DNA from: Demequina sp. TMPB413
GTDB taxonomy: Bacteria; Actinomycetota; Actinomycetes; Actinomycetales; Demequinaceae
Assembly (NCBI RefSeq): GCF_020447105.2
Contig: NZ_CP096184.1
Span: 1,674,001 to 1,738,000 of the forward strand
Reading direction: 5' to 3'
Length of the DNA: 64,000 nucleotides
A program made the position numbers and the translations under genes. Positions 42,831-52,457 of the stretch are shown piece by piece; within the stretch, counting starts at the first letter, position 1; each line of letters begins with the position of its first letter. A model generated the notes under the pieces. It saw only the letters and a list, made by a program, of their open reading frames with translations. It searched no databases and was not told the origin of the DNA.

Positions 42831-44047
42831 GCGGTCACCTCCTTCACGAGGCGGGGCTCAGGCAGGCGGAACAGGAACCTCACCAGCGGCGGTGCGGCGA
42901 TGAACAGCACGATGACGGATTGGATCACCAACACGATGTCGATAGGCAGTCCCGCTTGCACCTGAAGCGTCGGGCCAGAGGCGCGCAAACCGCCAAACAG
43001 GATTCCGGCAGCGACGATGCCTGCCGGACGAGACCTGCCGAGAAGCGCCACAGTGATCGCATCAAAGCCGATCGAACCAGCGATGCCAGTGGTGAGGGCC
43101 TTCTCGGTGCCCAACACTTGAGTGCCACCTGCCAGTCCTGCCAGGGTTCCGGCAATGACCATCACGAGCACATACGTGACCTTGACGTTCATGCCCGCGA
43201 TCGTGGCGGCCGACGGATTCGCGCCCACCGCGCGGAAGGTGAAGCCCCACGTGGAACGCTCCATGAGCCACCACACGCCCCACGCGGCCAACAGCGCCGC
43301 GATGAAGCCCCAGTGCAGGCCGAACGAGTCGCCCAGCAGGGATGGCCACTGCGCGTTTTCCTCGATCGGCGGCGACTTGGGGTTGCCGGAACCTGGCAAC
43401 TGCCACGACTCGAGGCTGAGCAGCCAGGCCAGCAAATACAGGCCGACGTAGTTGAGCATGATCGTGACGATCACCTCGTGTGCGCCCGTCGTCGCCTTGA
43501 GCACACCGGGGATGAAGCCCCACAGAGCGCCGCCCAAGACCGCGCCGACGATGGCGAGGGCCAAGTGCAGACCCACCGGCAAGTCAAACGAGAAGCCGAT
43601 GAAGCCAGCGATGATCGCGCCGAGGATGACCTGACCTTGAGCACCGATGTTGAACAGCCCGGCACGGAAGCCGACGCCCAGGCCAAGGCCTGCGAAAATC
43701 AACGGCGCAGAGAACGTGAGCGAGTTGGTCAGCGGCTTGATGGCCGCAGAGAACGACTCGGCCTGCAAGTTGTAGATGGAGCCCTGGAACATAGCCACGT
43801 AAGCATCGGCAATGGCCGTCCACGCTGCCGACAGCAAGTCGGATGGACGCGAGAAGAAGTAGCCCGCCGAGTCCTGGACAGCCTCGTCGGCGAACACCAC
43901 GAGTACCGCGCCCACCACCAACGCCGCCACGAACGCGAAGAAGACGACGAGCCCGTTCGACTCCACGACGGACCGCAGTAGTGACCGCTGGTTGTCGCCG
44001 AAGCCCTTGTCCTGCGGTCCTTCCTTTGTCTCCCCTGCGGCGCTCAT
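42827..44047 (-). CDS. Nucleoside ABC transporter permease (first subunit)
   Basis: A 406-residue permease of the same family, equivalent to NupP/YufP. Visible family features are GLGLGVGFRAGLFNIGAQGQVILGAIIAGFIGFSFD-type sequence and FRAVGANPSAATIAGMNVKV, the cytoplasmic loop that meets the ATPase. It pairs with the next permease to form the channel, and overlaps both neighbours by four bases. Confidence 0.9.
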   Translation of the reverse strand: MSAAGETKEGPQDKGFGDNQRSLLRSVVESNGLVVFFAFVAALVVGAVLVVFADEAVQDSAGYFFSRPSDLLSAAWTAIADAYVAMFQGSIYNLQAESFSAAIKPLTNSLTFSAPLIFAGLGLGVGFRAGLFNIGAQGQVILGAIIAGFIGFSFDLPVGLHLALAIVGAVLGGALWGFIPGVLKATTGAHEVIVTIMLNYVGLYLLAWLLSLESWQLPGSGNPKSPPIEENAQWPSLLGDSFGLHWGFIAALLAAWGVWWLMERSTWGFTFRAVGANPSAATIAGMNVKVTYVLVMVIAGTLAGLAGGTQVLGTEKALTTGIAGSIGFDAITVALLGRSRPAGIVAAGILFGGLRASGPTLQVQAGLPIDIVLVIQSVIVLFIAAPPLVRFLFRLPEPRLVKEVTA

Positions 44048-45555
44048 GCGACTTCCTCCTGGTGGGCTCCGGCCATCATGAGGCCGAGCGTCTTGCGGTC
44101 AGTGCTGGGCGGCACCACGCCCACGATCTTTCCGTGATACATCACGGCGACCCTGTCGGCGAGTGCGACGACCTCGTCCAGTTCGGACGACACGATGAGC
44201 ACCGCGACTCCCTTGTCGCGTTCGGCAACAATCTGCTGGTGGACAAATTCGATCGAGCCAATGTCGAGGCCGCGTGTCGGCTGTGAAGCGATGAGGAGTT
44301 TGAGGTCCCGCGACAACTCTCGCGCGAGCACCACCTTCTGCTGGTTTCCGCCCGACAGCGACCCAGCGGTCGCCTTTGACGAGGTGGTACGGACGTCAAA
44401 CTGCGTGATCTTGTCCTTGGCATTCGACTCAACGGCGTCCACATCGATGCTGCCGCGCGTCGAGAAGCGATCGTCGTTGATGAGGTCGAGTACCAGGTTG
44501 TTCTCAATGGTGAAGGTCGACACCACACCATCGGTGGTGCGGTCTTCGGGCACAAAGCCGATGCCTGCAGCGAGCGAGTCCCTAATCGAGCGCCCCAGTA
44601 CCTGCTTGCCGTCAAGAGTGATGGAGCCAGCGGTGGCGTCGATCGCGCCAAGAATCGCCTCAGCCAGTTCGGTCTGCCCGTTGCCCTGGACACCGGCGAC
44701 GGCCAGGATCTCTCCCGCGCGGACCTCAAGCGAAACGTCGTCAAGCGTCGTATAGCCGGCCTCGTTCACAGCACTCAGCCCGCGCACGTCGAGCACGACG
44801 TCGCCTGGCTTGGCCTCGGTCTTGTCCACGGCCATCGTCACATCGCGTCCGACCATCATGGTCGCGAGTTCCGCCTGACTTGCGGTGGGCTTCGCAGTGC
44901 CAACGACCTTGCCGAGCCGAATCACCGTGATGGTGTCGGCCACCGCCTGGACCTCGCGCAGCTTGTGGGTAATGAGGACAACGGCGGTGCCCGAGTCGCG
45001 CAGTTGGCTGATGATGTCGAGCAACTCGTCGGTCTCCTGCGGCGTGAGCACTGCGGTGGGTTCGTCGAGAATCAGCACGTCGGCATCGCGCGACAGCGCC
45101 TTGATGATCTCGACCCGCTGCTGCGCTCCCACCGACAGGTCCTCAATGAGGGCATCGGGATCCACGTTGAACCCGAAGCGCTCGGAAATCTCGAGCACTC
45201 GCTTGCGAGCTGCCTCGATGTCCAGCAGTCGGTTAGGGCCCAACTGCTCGTGGCCCAGCATGACGTTCTCCGCCACGGTGAACGGATGGATCAGCATGAA
45301 GTGCTGGTGCACCATGCCGATCCCCGCGCGCATGGCGTCGCCAGGTCCCGCGAAATGGACGACCTTGTCATCCACCAGGATCTCGCCGCCATCGGCGTCA
45401 TACAAACCGAATAGAACGTTCATGAGCGTCGACTTGCCTGCGCCGTTTTCGCCCAGGAGGGCGTGCACGGTGCCAGGCTCGACCGTGAGGTCGATTCGGT
45501 CGTTCGCCACGAAGTCACCGAACTTCTTGGTGATGCCTCGCAACTCGAGTTTCAC
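44044..45555 (-). CDS. Nucleoside ABC transporter ATP-binding protein, two ATPase domains
   Basis: A 503-residue double ATPase of the sugar/nucleoside class (RbsA-like). Domain 1 has Walker A GENGAGKST, signature LSVGAQQRVEI and Walker B VLILDEPTAVL; domain 2 has a degenerate P-loop GVQGNGQTEL, signature LSGGNQQKVVLAREL and LLIASQPTRGLD. Degeneracy in the second half is usual for this class. GTG at 45555 was chosen for AAGGG upstream; the ATG 26 codons earlier lies in a hairpin region. Confidence 0.93.
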   Translation of the reverse strand: MKLELRGITKKFGDFVANDRIDLTVEPGTVHALLGENGAGKSTLMNVLFGLYDADGGEILVDDKVVHFAGPGDAMRAGIGMVHQHFMLIHPFTVAENVMLGHEQLGPNRLLDIEAARKRVLEISERFGFNVDPDALIEDLSVGAQQRVEIIKALSRDADVLILDEPTAVLTPQETDELLDIISQLRDSGTAVVLITHKLREVQAVADTITVIRLGKVVGTAKPTASQAELATMMVGRDVTMAVDKTEAKPGDVVLDVRGLSAVNEAGYTTLDDVSLEVRAGEILAVAGVQGNGQTELAEAILGAIDATAGSITLDGKQVLGRSIRDSLAAGIGFVPEDRTTDGVVSTFTIENNLVLDLINDDRFSTRGSIDVDAVESNAKDKITQFDVRTTSSKATAGSLSGGNQQKVVLARELSRDLKLLIASQPTRGLDIGSIEFVHQQIVAERDKGVAVLIVSSELDEVVALADRVAVMYHGKIVGVVPPSTDRKTLGLMMAGAHQEEVA

Positions 45556-45620
45556 GTCGAGACCCTTCTGTCTTGGCGCGTCGGCGGCTTCGTTGCTGCC
45601 GACATGCACAGTGAAGCACG

Positions 45621-45655
45621 AGGGGCGTGCCACGGGGTAACCGCGGCACGCCCCT
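45621..45655 (-). terminator. Hairpin between bmp and the ABC genes
   Basis: AGGGGCGTGCC and GGCACGCCCCT form an 11-bp stem around 13 nt, 33 bases past the bmp stop. Partial termination here would give more binding protein than transporter, common in ABC operons. Confidence 0.6.
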
Positions 45656-45687
45656 GGTGCGACTTATCGCTGCACTACCGTGCTGAA

Positions 45688-46779
45688 TTAGCCACCAGTG
45701 TTGGGCGTGATGTCGCCCGCGATGATGCCGTCGGTGAGCTCCTGGAGCTTCGCCTCGACCTCAGCGGTAACCGCGCCGTCAGCGAACGGTGCAAGGCCAA
45801 CGCCGCCGTTCTCGAGCGTGCCCGAGTAGGGCTCGAACGAGATGCCGGAGTCAGAGACGCCCTCGCTGATCGTGTCGTACACCGCATTGCTGATGTTCTT
45901 CAGGATCGACGTGTAGATGAGGTCCGAGTACTCGGGGAACGTGACGGTCCAGTCGGCGTCAACGCCGACGATCCAGGTGTTGCCAGCCGCCTGTGCTGCG
46001 GCTGCTGCGCCGCCGCCCACGGGGCCCGCCACTGGCAGGATGATGTCCGCGCCCTGGTCGATGAAGCCCTGTGCAGTGGTCTGGCCCTTTGCCAGGTCGC
46101 TGAAGTCACCGGTGAAGGCGCCGTCGCTACCGTCCCAACCCAGGACGGACACTGCAGTGCCGTTCTCTTCGTTGAACGCGTTGGCACCCGCGAGGAAGCC
46201 GTCCATGAAGATGGTCACTGACGGGAACGCCATGCCACCGAAGGTGGCGATGGTGCCGGACTCAGAAGACGACGCTGCGGCGTAGCCAGCGAGGTAAGCG
46301 GCCTGGTCCGTCTGGAACGTCAGCGGCTTGATGTTCGGGGCGTCGGTGGTGCCGTCGAAGTCGTTGTCTGCCCAGTCGTCAACAATCGCGAACGAGACGT
46401 CGGGGTTGGCAAGAGCGGCCTCAACGGTCGCGGCTGACAGCGCGAAACCGACCGTGATGATCAGGTCGCAATCGGCGGCAACCATGGCCTCGATGTTCGG
46501 TCCGTACTGGTCTTCGCCGTTCGACTCTGCCGTGGCGGTGTCGATGCCGAGGTCGGCAGCAGCCTGCTCAAGGCCCTCGAAGCCCGACTGGTTGAAGGAG
46601 CCGTCGTCGAAGCCGCCCTCGTCGGAGACCATGCAGGCCTTGTAGTCGACGGTCTCAACCGGTGCGGAATCCGTTGCCGAGGTCGTGGGGTCTGCCTCGT
46701 CCTCTGGGGCGCTGGAGCACGCGGCGAGCGCGAGCGCCGACACTGCGGCGATAGCGCCGATGCGCAAGGTGTTCTTCAT
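45688..46779 (-). CDS. BMP-family nucleoside-binding lipoprotein
   Basis: A 363-residue substrate-binding lipoprotein of the basic membrane protein (BMP/PnrA) family, which captures purine or pyrimidine nucleosides for the ABC importer encoded next to it. The lipobox is LAAC near residues 18-21. Family features include DEGGFDDGSFNQSGFEGLEQAA, a DLIITVGFA strand, GGMAFPSVTIFMDGF and VGVDADWT. ATG at 46779 (MKNTLRIG) was chosen, with TTGAGGAAA upstream. Its acidic linker after the lipid cysteine is typical. Confidence 0.93.
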   Translation of the reverse strand: MKNTLRIGAIAAVSALALAACSSAPEDEADPTTSATDSAPVETVDYKACMVSDEGGFDDGSFNQSGFEGLEQAAADLGIDTATAESNGEDQYGPNIEAMVAADCDLIITVGFALSAATVEAALANPDVSFAIVDDWADNDFDGTTDAPNIKPLTFQTDQAAYLAGYAAASSSESGTIATFGGMAFPSVTIFMDGFLAGANAFNEENGTAVSVLGWDGSDGAFTGDFSDLAKGQTTAQGFIDQGADIILPVAGPVGGGAAAAAQAAGNTWIVGVDADWTVTFPEYSDLIYTSILKNISNAVYDTISEGVSDSGISFEPYSGTLENGGVGLAPFADGAVTAEVEAKLQELTDGIIAGDITPNTGG

Positions 46780-46871
46780 GAGATGTTTCCTCAATTCTGC
46801 GGCCTGTTCCACGCCAGGCCTGTGCGTTCATCCCATGCTACGCGGGAAATGTTGCGCGCTTGCGTGGGAAT

Positions 46872-46887
46872 GTTGCCATTCGGCAAC
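46872..46887 (-). terminator. Short hairpin after manC
   Basis: GTTGCC and GGCAAC form a 6-bp stem around ATTC, eight bases past the manC stop. A weak candidate terminator before the bmp leader. Confidence 0.35.
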
Positions 46888-46894
46888 GAATCGG

Positions 46895-47992
46895 TCACAA
46901 CCGCTGGTTCGCGACCATATTTGACGCTTCCTTGACCTGCTGAGCAGCTGCTCTTGTGGTCACCAGCAGCGCATCGCCAGAGTCCACGACCACGGCGTCG
47001 GGGATGCCGATAATCACGACAGGCCTGCTACCGCCTACCACCACGGCGCGCGGCGCGTCTCGCACGGCCGTGACATCCCCCCTGTCCACCGCGACAACGC
47101 CGTCGGCGCGGGGCGTGAGCATGCTCGCGAGCGAGTCGAAGTCGCCGACGTCGTTCCAGTCAAGGTCGGCCGGAACCACCGCGACACCACCCTGCGCCGC
47201 AACGGGTTCGGCGATGGCGTGATCGATAGCGATCTTGGTGATGGTCGGCCACCACTGTGCCAAGGCGTCGTCGCGTCCTGGCCCGTCCCAGGCGTCGGCA
47301 AGGGCCGTGACTCCTGCCGCAATGGCTGGCTGAAGCCTCTCAAGGTGCCCCAGCAGCACGTCAGTGCGCATGACGAACATGCCCGCGTTCCAGAAGTAGC
47401 GCCCCGTCGCGATGAAGGCCGCCGCGGTATGGGCGTCTGGCTTCTCGGTGAAGGCGGCGACATCGCGAGCGGTCACCCCCAGACCCTCCCCCGCCTCGAT
47501 ATAGCCGAACGCTTCCGACGGGCCCGTCGGTTCGATGCCGATGGTCACGATCTTGCCCGTGCGAGCCACCTCGACGGCCTCGCGCACCGCCGCCTCAAAT
47601 GCCAAGGGCTTGCGAATCACCTGATCGGCCGCAAACGAACCCATCACGATGGGGCCATGCCTGCGCTCAAGGATCGCGGCCGCGAGCGCAATGGCGGCCA
47701 TGGAGTCGCGGGGGCTCGGCTCGGCCACCAGGTCGGACTCTGTCAGCGTCGGCAACTGCTCGCCGACGGCCGCGACATGGCGCACGCCCGTGACCACCAT
47801 CGTGAACTCGGCCAGTGGCTCGACGCGATCGACCGTGGCCTGCAGCAATGTCCGTCCCTCACCCAAGAGGTCGAGCAGGAACTTGGGCCGGTCTGGGCTC
47901 GACAGGGGCCACAGGCGAGAACCCACGCCTCCTGCGGGGATCACCGCAGCGAAACCCTTGATCGCGGCGGCGTCTGGAGAAGGTGCACTCAT
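46895..47992 (-). CDS. manC: Mannose-1-phosphate guanylyltransferase
   Basis: A 365-residue nucleotidyltransferase that makes GDP-mannose from GTP and mannose 1-phosphate for mannosylated envelope glycans. The N-terminal signature AVIPAGGVGSRLWPLSSPDRPKF is complete; EPSPRDSMAAIALAAA, FTEKPDAHTA and YFWNAGMFVMR are further family motifs. There is no C-terminal isomerase domain. The ATG follows TAGACT (47999-48004) by six bases. It is divergent from sdhC with 56 bp between starts. Confidence 0.92.
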   Translation of the reverse strand: MSAPSPDAAAIKGFAAVIPAGGVGSRLWPLSSPDRPKFLLDLLGEGRTLLQATVDRVEPLAEFTMVVTGVRHVAAVGEQLPTLTESDLVAEPSPRDSMAAIALAAAILERRHGPIVMGSFAADQVIRKPLAFEAAVREAVEVARTGKIVTIGIEPTGPSEAFGYIEAGEGLGVTARDVAAFTEKPDAHTAAAFIATGRYFWNAGMFVMRTDVLLGHLERLQPAIAAGVTALADAWDGPGRDDALAQWWPTITKIAIDHAIAEPVAAQGGVAVVPADLDWNDVGDFDSLASMLTPRADGVVAVDRGDVTAVRDAPRAVVVGGSRPVVIIGIPDAVVVDSGDALLVTTRAAAQQVKEASNMVANQRL

Positions 47993-47998
47993 GTGGGA

Positions 47999-48008
47999 AG
48001 TCTAGGAT
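47999..48008. promoter_or_regulatory. Overlapping -10 boxes for manC and sdhC
   Basis: TAGACT on the minus strand (47999-48004) is six bases from the manC ATG. TAGGAT on the plus strand (48003-48008) would start the sdh transcript near 48015, ahead of AAGGAGAACGCC and the sdhC GTG. The two boxes share bases, so the promoters probably exclude each other. Confidence 0.45.
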
Positions 48009-48048
48009 GGTAGGCATTCGCCTCGAAGTCCCACCCAAGGAGAACGCC

Positions 48049-48423
48049 GTGTCGTCGACGCCGACGCTCTACCGCGGCCACGAGGGCATGTGGATGTGGA
48101 TCGTCCATCGTGCTACCGGCGTGGCCATCTTCTTCTTCCTGCTTGTGCACGTGCTGGACACCGCCTTGGTGCGGGTCTCTCCCGAGGCCTACAACGACGT
48201 GATCGGAAGCTACAAGACCCCGCTGTACGGACTGGTCGAGGCCGGACTCGTCGCCGCGATCATCCTGCACGCGTTCAATGGCCTGCGCATCGTCGCTGTC
48301 GACAAGTGGACGTGGGCGCTTCGCCACCAGAAGTTCCTGGTGTGGGTGGTGTGGGGCATCTTCGTGGTGCTCATGGCAGGGTTCTTGCCCCGCCACCTCG
48401 GCAACGTCTTTGGGGGCGAGTGA
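48049..48423 (+). CDS. sdhC: Succinate dehydrogenase cytochrome b subunit
   Basis: A 124-residue, three-helix haem b subunit of complex II. FFFLLVHVLDTALVRVSPEAYN carries the likely haem-ligand histidine, and the last helix ends with PRHLGNVFGGE. GTG at 48049 was chosen because AAGGAGAACGCC precedes it. It starts sdhCDAB, the same order as Rv3316-Rv3319. Confidence 0.92.
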   Translation: MSSTPTLYRGHEGMWMWIVHRATGVAIFFFLLVHVLDTALVRVSPEAYNDVIGSYKTPLYGLVEAGLVAAIILHAFNGLRIVAVDKWTWALRHQKFLVWVVWGIFVVLMAGFLPRHLGNVFGGE

Positions 48424-48872
48424 TGGCCGCGCCACAACTTAGCCAGCCGTTGCCGTCGACGCGCAAGCGGCTCACGCCAGCTCACCGGTGGTGGTGGCTG
48501 TTCCAACGCATCTCCGGCGTGGTGCTGGTCGTGCTGATCTTCACGCACCTGTTTGTGAACCTGATCCTCGGCGACGGCGTGAACCAGATCGACTTCGCCT
48601 TTGTGGCCGGCAAGTGGGCCGCGTGGTACTGGCAGTGGATCGACTTCACCATGCTCGTGCTGGCCATGTTGCACGGCGCCAACGGAATGTCGTACCTCAT
48701 CAGCGACTACGCGCGTACCAAGCGCAGTCGCGTCGTGTTGAACTCCCTGCTCGGCACCGCGACCGCCGTGATCATCGTGCTCGGCACCCTTGTGATCTTT
48801 ACGTTTGACGCTTGTCCCCAAGATGCAGATCCCGATCTGCTCCCCAGCTTCTGTTCCGAGGTAGATAGATGA
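48423..48872 (+). CDS. sdhD: Succinate dehydrogenase membrane anchor subunit
   Basis: A 149-residue three-helix anchor subunit. The first helix [20 protein letters not shown] and the second [20 protein letters not shown] hold histidines suited to haem or quinone binding. It begins on the last base of the sdhC stop (TGATG) and overlaps sdhA by four bases. Confidence 0.9.
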   Translation: MAAPQLSQPLPSTRKRLTPAHRWWWLFQRISGVVLVVLIFTHLFVNLILGDGVNQIDFAFVAGKWAAWYWQWIDFTMLVLAMLHGANGMSYLISDYARTKRSRVVLNSLLGTATAVIIVLGTLVIFTFDACPQDADPDLLPSFCSEVDR

Positions 48873-50638
48873 CCGACCACGAATACGACGTCGTCATTGT
48901 TGGCGCCGGCGGCGCTGGAATGCGCGCCGCGCTCGAAAGCTCTCAGCGTGCCCGCACTGCTGTACTCACCAAGCTCTACCCCACGCGATCCCACACGGGT
49001 GCCGCCCAGGGCGGCATGGCTGCGGCCCTGTCCAACGTGGAGGACGACAACGCCGAGTGGCACGTCTTCGACACCATCAAGGGCGGCGACTACCTCGTCG
49101 ACCAAGACGCCGCGGAGATCCTCTGCAACGAGGCCGTCGACGCGGTGCTCGACTTGGAGAAGATGGGCCTGCCCTTCAACCGGACGGAAGAGGGCACGAT
49201 CGACCAGCGCCGCTTCGGTGGCCACACCCGCAACCACGGCGAGGCCGCCGTGCGCCGCGCCTGCTACTCCGCCGACCGCACGGGACACATGATTCTGCAG
49301 ACGCTGTACCAACAGTGCGTCAAGCAGAAGGTCGAGTTCTTCAACGAGTACTACGTGCTCGACCTGCTGCTGACTGAGAACCCTCAAAGCGCGGCGCCAG
49401 GTACCGAAGTGGCCGCGGCAGGCGTGGTCGCCTACGAACTCGCCACCGGTGAGATCCACACCTTCCGTGCCAAGTCCGTCATCTTTGCCACCGGTGGTGC
49501 AGGAAAGGTCTTCAAGACCACCTCCAACGCCCACACCCTCACCGGCGACGGCATGGGGATCGCGCTGCGCGCCGGGCTGCCGCTTGAGGACATGGAGTTC
49601 TTCCAGTTCCACCCGACCGGCCTTGCCGGGCTTGGCATCCTGCTGTCGGAGGCCGCGCGCGGTGAGGGCGGCATCCTGCGCAACTCCACCGGTGAGCGCT
49701 TCATGGAGCGCTATGCCCCCACCATCAAGGACTTGGCGCCGCGCGACATGGTGGCGCGCGCCATGGCCAACGAGGTGCGCGAGGGCCGCGGTTGCGGGCC
49801 CCACAAGGACTACGTGCTGCTCGACTTGACCCACCTCGAGCCGGCACACATCGACGCCAAACTGCCCGACATCACCGAGTTCGCGCGCACCTACCTTGGT
49901 GTCGAGCCGTACACCGAGCCGGTGCCCGTCTTCCCCACCGCCCACTACGCGATGGGCGGCATCCCTACCAACGTCACCGGCCAGGTGCTGCGCAATAACA
50001 CCGACGTCGTAGCCGGGCTCTACGCCGCAGGCGAGTGCGCATGCGTGTCGGTTCACGGGGCCAACCGTCTCGGCACCAACTCCCTGCTCGACATCAACGT
50101 GTTCGGTCGCCGCGCGGGAATTGCCGCCGCCGAGTACGCGGTGGCCACGGCGTCGGCGCCTGCCTTGCCGGACGACGCGATGGCTGGCGTTGCAGGAATG
50201 GTCGAGAAGCTCAGGTCTTCCGTCTCGAGCGGAGGCACCGAGACCGTCGCGGGACTGCGCAAGGAACTGCAAGAGACGATGGACCGCAACGTCCAGGTGT
50301 TCCGCACCTCCGAGTCGTTGGCAGAGGCCGCCGCCCTGATTGCGGACCTCAAGGCCCGCTACGAGAACATCGCGATTCATGATCGCGGACAGAAGTACAA
50401 CACCGACCTTCTCGAGGCCGTCGAACTGAGCTTCCTGATCGAACTCGCCCAGGTGGTCGTCGCCGGAGCCCACGCGCGCGAGGAGAGCCGTGGCGGGCAC
50501 TACCGCGAGGACTTCCCCACCCGTGATGACGAGAACTTCATGCGTCACACCATGGCCTACGCCTCGAGCGAGGGGGTGCGTTTGGATTACAAACCGGTGG
50601 TCATCACCAAGTACCAGCCGATGGAACGGAAGTACTGA
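48869..50638 (+). CDS. sdhA: Succinate dehydrogenase flavoprotein subunit
   Basis: A 589-residue FAD subunit that oxidises succinate to fumarate. The FAD fold is [31 protein letters not shown] carries the histidine for covalent [21 protein letters not shown] and [10 protein letters not shown] line the active site; [21 protein letters not shown] is the second FAD motif. It overlaps sdhD by four bases, and sdhB follows two bases after its stop. Confidence 0.97.
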   Translation: MTDHEYDVVIVGAGGAGMRAALESSQRARTAVLTKLYPTRSHTGAAQGGMAAALSNVEDDNAEWHVFDTIKGGDYLVDQDAAEILCNEAVDAVLDLEKMGLPFNRTEEGTIDQRRFGGHTRNHGEAAVRRACYSADRTGHMILQTLYQQCVKQKVEFFNEYYVLDLLLTENPQSAAPGTEVAAAGVVAYELATGEIHTFRAKSVIFATGGAGKVFKTTSNAHTLTGDGMGIALRAGLPLEDMEFFQFHPTGLAGLGILLSEAARGEGGILRNSTGERFMERYAPTIKDLAPRDMVARAMANEVREGRGCGPHKDYVLLDLTHLEPAHIDAKLPDITEFARTYLGVEPYTEPVPVFPTAHYAMGGIPTNVTGQVLRNNTDVVAGLYAAGECACVSVHGANRLGTNSLLDINVFGRRAGIAAAEYAVATASAPALPDDAMAGVAGMVEKLRSSVSSGGTETVAGLRKELQETMDRNVQVFRTSESLAEAAALIADLKARYENIAIHDRGQKYNTDLLEAVELSFLIELAQVVVAGAHAREESRGGHYREDFPTRDDENFMRHTMAYASSEGVRLDYKPVVITKYQPMERKY

Positions 50639-50639
50639 C

Positions 50640-51407
50640 ATGACGACTGTGGAAGAGACCCCCACGGAGGTGGGAGGGGTGCCGGTCATGCAGGTCACGC
50701 TGCGCATCAAGCGCATGAACCCCGAAGGTGTTGGCGACCACGCGCCCGGTGAGGACTATTGGGAAGAGTTCCACATCGAGGCGCACGCCACCGACGGCGT
50801 GCTCGACGCTCTGCACAAGATCAAGTGGGAGCAGGACGGCTCGCTCGCCTTCAGGCGCTCCTGCGCCCACGGCGTGTGCGGCTCTGACGCCATGCGCATC
50901 AACGCCCGCAACCGCCTGGCCTGCAAGACGCTGCTCAAGGATCTGAACCCCTCCAAGCCCATCCTCGTGGAGCCCATCGCTGGTCTGCCCGTCGAGAAGG
51001 ACCTGATCGTGGACATGGAGCCGTTCTTCGCCTCCTACCGCGAGATCATGCCGTTCCTCATGACCACTGGGCCAACGCCTGAACGCGAACGCCTGCAGTC
51101 CCCTGAGGAGCGCGCGCGCTTTGACGACACCACCAAGTGCATCATGTGCGCCGCGTGCACCACGGCCTGCCCAGTGTTCTGGACCGACGGCCAGTACTTT
51201 GGCCCGCAAGCCATCGTGGGCGCCCACCGGTTCATCTTCGACAGCCGTGACGAGGGCCAGTGGGACCGCCTCGAGATCCTCAACGACAAGGCGGGCGTGT
51301 GGAAGTGCCGCACCGCATTCAACTGCACCGAAGCATGCCCGCGAGGTATTGAGGTCACCAAGGCGATCTCCGAGGTCAAGCGGGCGCTCAACACCGGCGA
51401 GATCTAG
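50640..51407 (+). CDS. sdhB: Succinate dehydrogenase iron-sulfur subunit
   Basis: A 255-residue electron-transfer subunit. The [2Fe-2S] site has Cys75, Cys80, Asp83 and Cys95 (SCAHGVCGSD), with Asp as in E. coli. The [4Fe-4S] and [3Fe-4S] clusters use CIMCAACTTACP and CRTAFNCTEACPRGI. ATG at 50640 begins one base after the sdhA stop; the upstream in-frame ATG lies within sdhA. Confidence 0.96.
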   Translation: MTTVEETPTEVGGVPVMQVTLRIKRMNPEGVGDHAPGEDYWEEFHIEAHATDGVLDALHKIKWEQDGSLAFRRSCAHGVCGSDAMRINARNRLACKTLLKDLNPSKPILVEPIAGLPVEKDLIVDMEPFFASYREIMPFLMTTGPTPERERLQSPEERARFDDTTKCIMCAACTTACPVFWTDGQYFGPQAIVGAHRFIFDSRDEGQWDRLEILNDKAGVWKCRTAFNCTEACPRGIEVTKAISEVKRALNTGEI

Positions 51408-51416
51408 GCGCTGCGC

Positions 51417-51432
51417 GCCCACGGGTGTGGGC
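51417..51432. terminator. Hairpin between sdhB and the convergent yihY-like gene
   Basis: GCCCAC and GTGGGC pair around GGGT in the 33-bp gap, likely ending transcription from both sides. Confidence 0.55.
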
Positions 51433-51440
51433 AGCAGCCA

Positions 51441-52439
51441 CTAGGCGGGCGTCCTCACGGTCGCTCGGCGTGTGGTCACGCGTGGCTTGCGGCCGCGCCT
51501 GCCGACTCGCGTCCTCACCTTCAACGGTGCGGACGCGGCGGGCTCCGTCACGTGGACGCGCTGTGCGCCCAACCATGCGGCGGCCATGAGGATCGCGCGC
51601 GTGGTGAAGTCAACGAAGATGAGCAGCGTGATGACCGCGGCAATCGGGCCAAGCACAGGGTTGTCGGCGGCAGAGCCCACCAGCGCGGAGCTCGCGAGCC
51701 TCAAGATGCCGATGACCACCGCAGTCGCGAACAGCACCGGCATGACCTTGCGCCTTGACCCTCGCGCGCGCCCCAGCACGACGAGCACCATCGCCACAAA
51801 GAGCATGTCAATCACAAGGCCCACCAAGAGCGCCGGTGCGCGGAGCAGCCACTCGCTCACCGTGCCGTCTCCTATCAGGCCAACGATCCATTCGGCCGCC
51901 CGCGACGCGATGACCTGTACCACGATGCCCGTCAATGCGATGAGCGCGATGCCCACCAGAGCGATGAAGTCCCGCAGTTTGCCCTGGAAAGGGTTACCGC
52001 CTTCGCGGCCCAGCATCGACACGGTTGCGGCGCGCAGGCCCCCGATGAACCGCGCGGCGCGATTGGCACCCAAGAACAGAGCGAGCAAGCCCACCAGCCC
52101 CGTCACAGGGGTCGCCAACTTGTCGGACTCCGACACGAGCGCGTCGTCGCCTTGACCCACCACGCCGGGAACGGTGTCCGACAACACGTCAAAGACCGCC
52201 TCGCGCACGCCGGGGATGTAGTCGGCAAGCATGGAGACGATGGTGGCGCCGATCACGAGTCCGGCGGCGATCGAAATCAGGGAGTAATAGGCGATGCCGC
52301 CCGCCAGCACGTTGCCGTTGCGGTCGCCGTAGCGCACCATCATGCGCCCTGGGTGACTCTCGTCAAAGCGCGACTTGAGTCGCTTTCCCTTTGCGGCCAG
52401 GCTCTTGACCCTCGCTTTCACGGACGAGTTGTCCGGCAT
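51441..52439 (-). CDS. YihY/BrkB-family membrane protein
   Basis: A 332-residue integral membrane protein with about six helices. Family features are GGIAYYSLISIAAGLVIGATIVSMLADYIPG, GLVGLLALFLGANRAARFIGGLRAA and FVDFTTRAILMAAAWLGAQRV. Function is unsettled; transport of lipids or envelope precursors has been suggested for relatives. The C-terminal tail is strongly basic. The ATG follows GAGGAGGGCCC. trpS ends 18 bases upstream, so they may be one transcript. Confidence 0.88.
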   Translation of the reverse strand: MPDNSSVKARVKSLAAKGKRLKSRFDESHPGRMMVRYGDRNGNVLAGGIAYYSLISIAAGLVIGATIVSMLADYIPGVREAVFDVLSDTVPGVVGQGDDALVSESDKLATPVTGLVGLLALFLGANRAARFIGGLRAATVSMLGREGGNPFQGKLRDFIALVGIALIALTGIVVQVIASRAAEWIVGLIGDGTVSEWLLRAPALLVGLVIDMLFVAMVLVVLGRARGSRRKVMPVLFATAVVIGILRLASSALVGSAADNPVLGPIAAVITLLIFVDFTTRAILMAAAWLGAQRVHVTEPAASAPLKVRTRVGRRGRKPRVTTRRATVRTPA

Positions 52440-52457
52440 GGGCCCTCCTCGGATCGG

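Noticed and set aside
49762..50716. Long minus-strand frame over sdhA (48707-50716)
   Set aside because: sdhA has all expected motifs; the opposite frame is a shadow.
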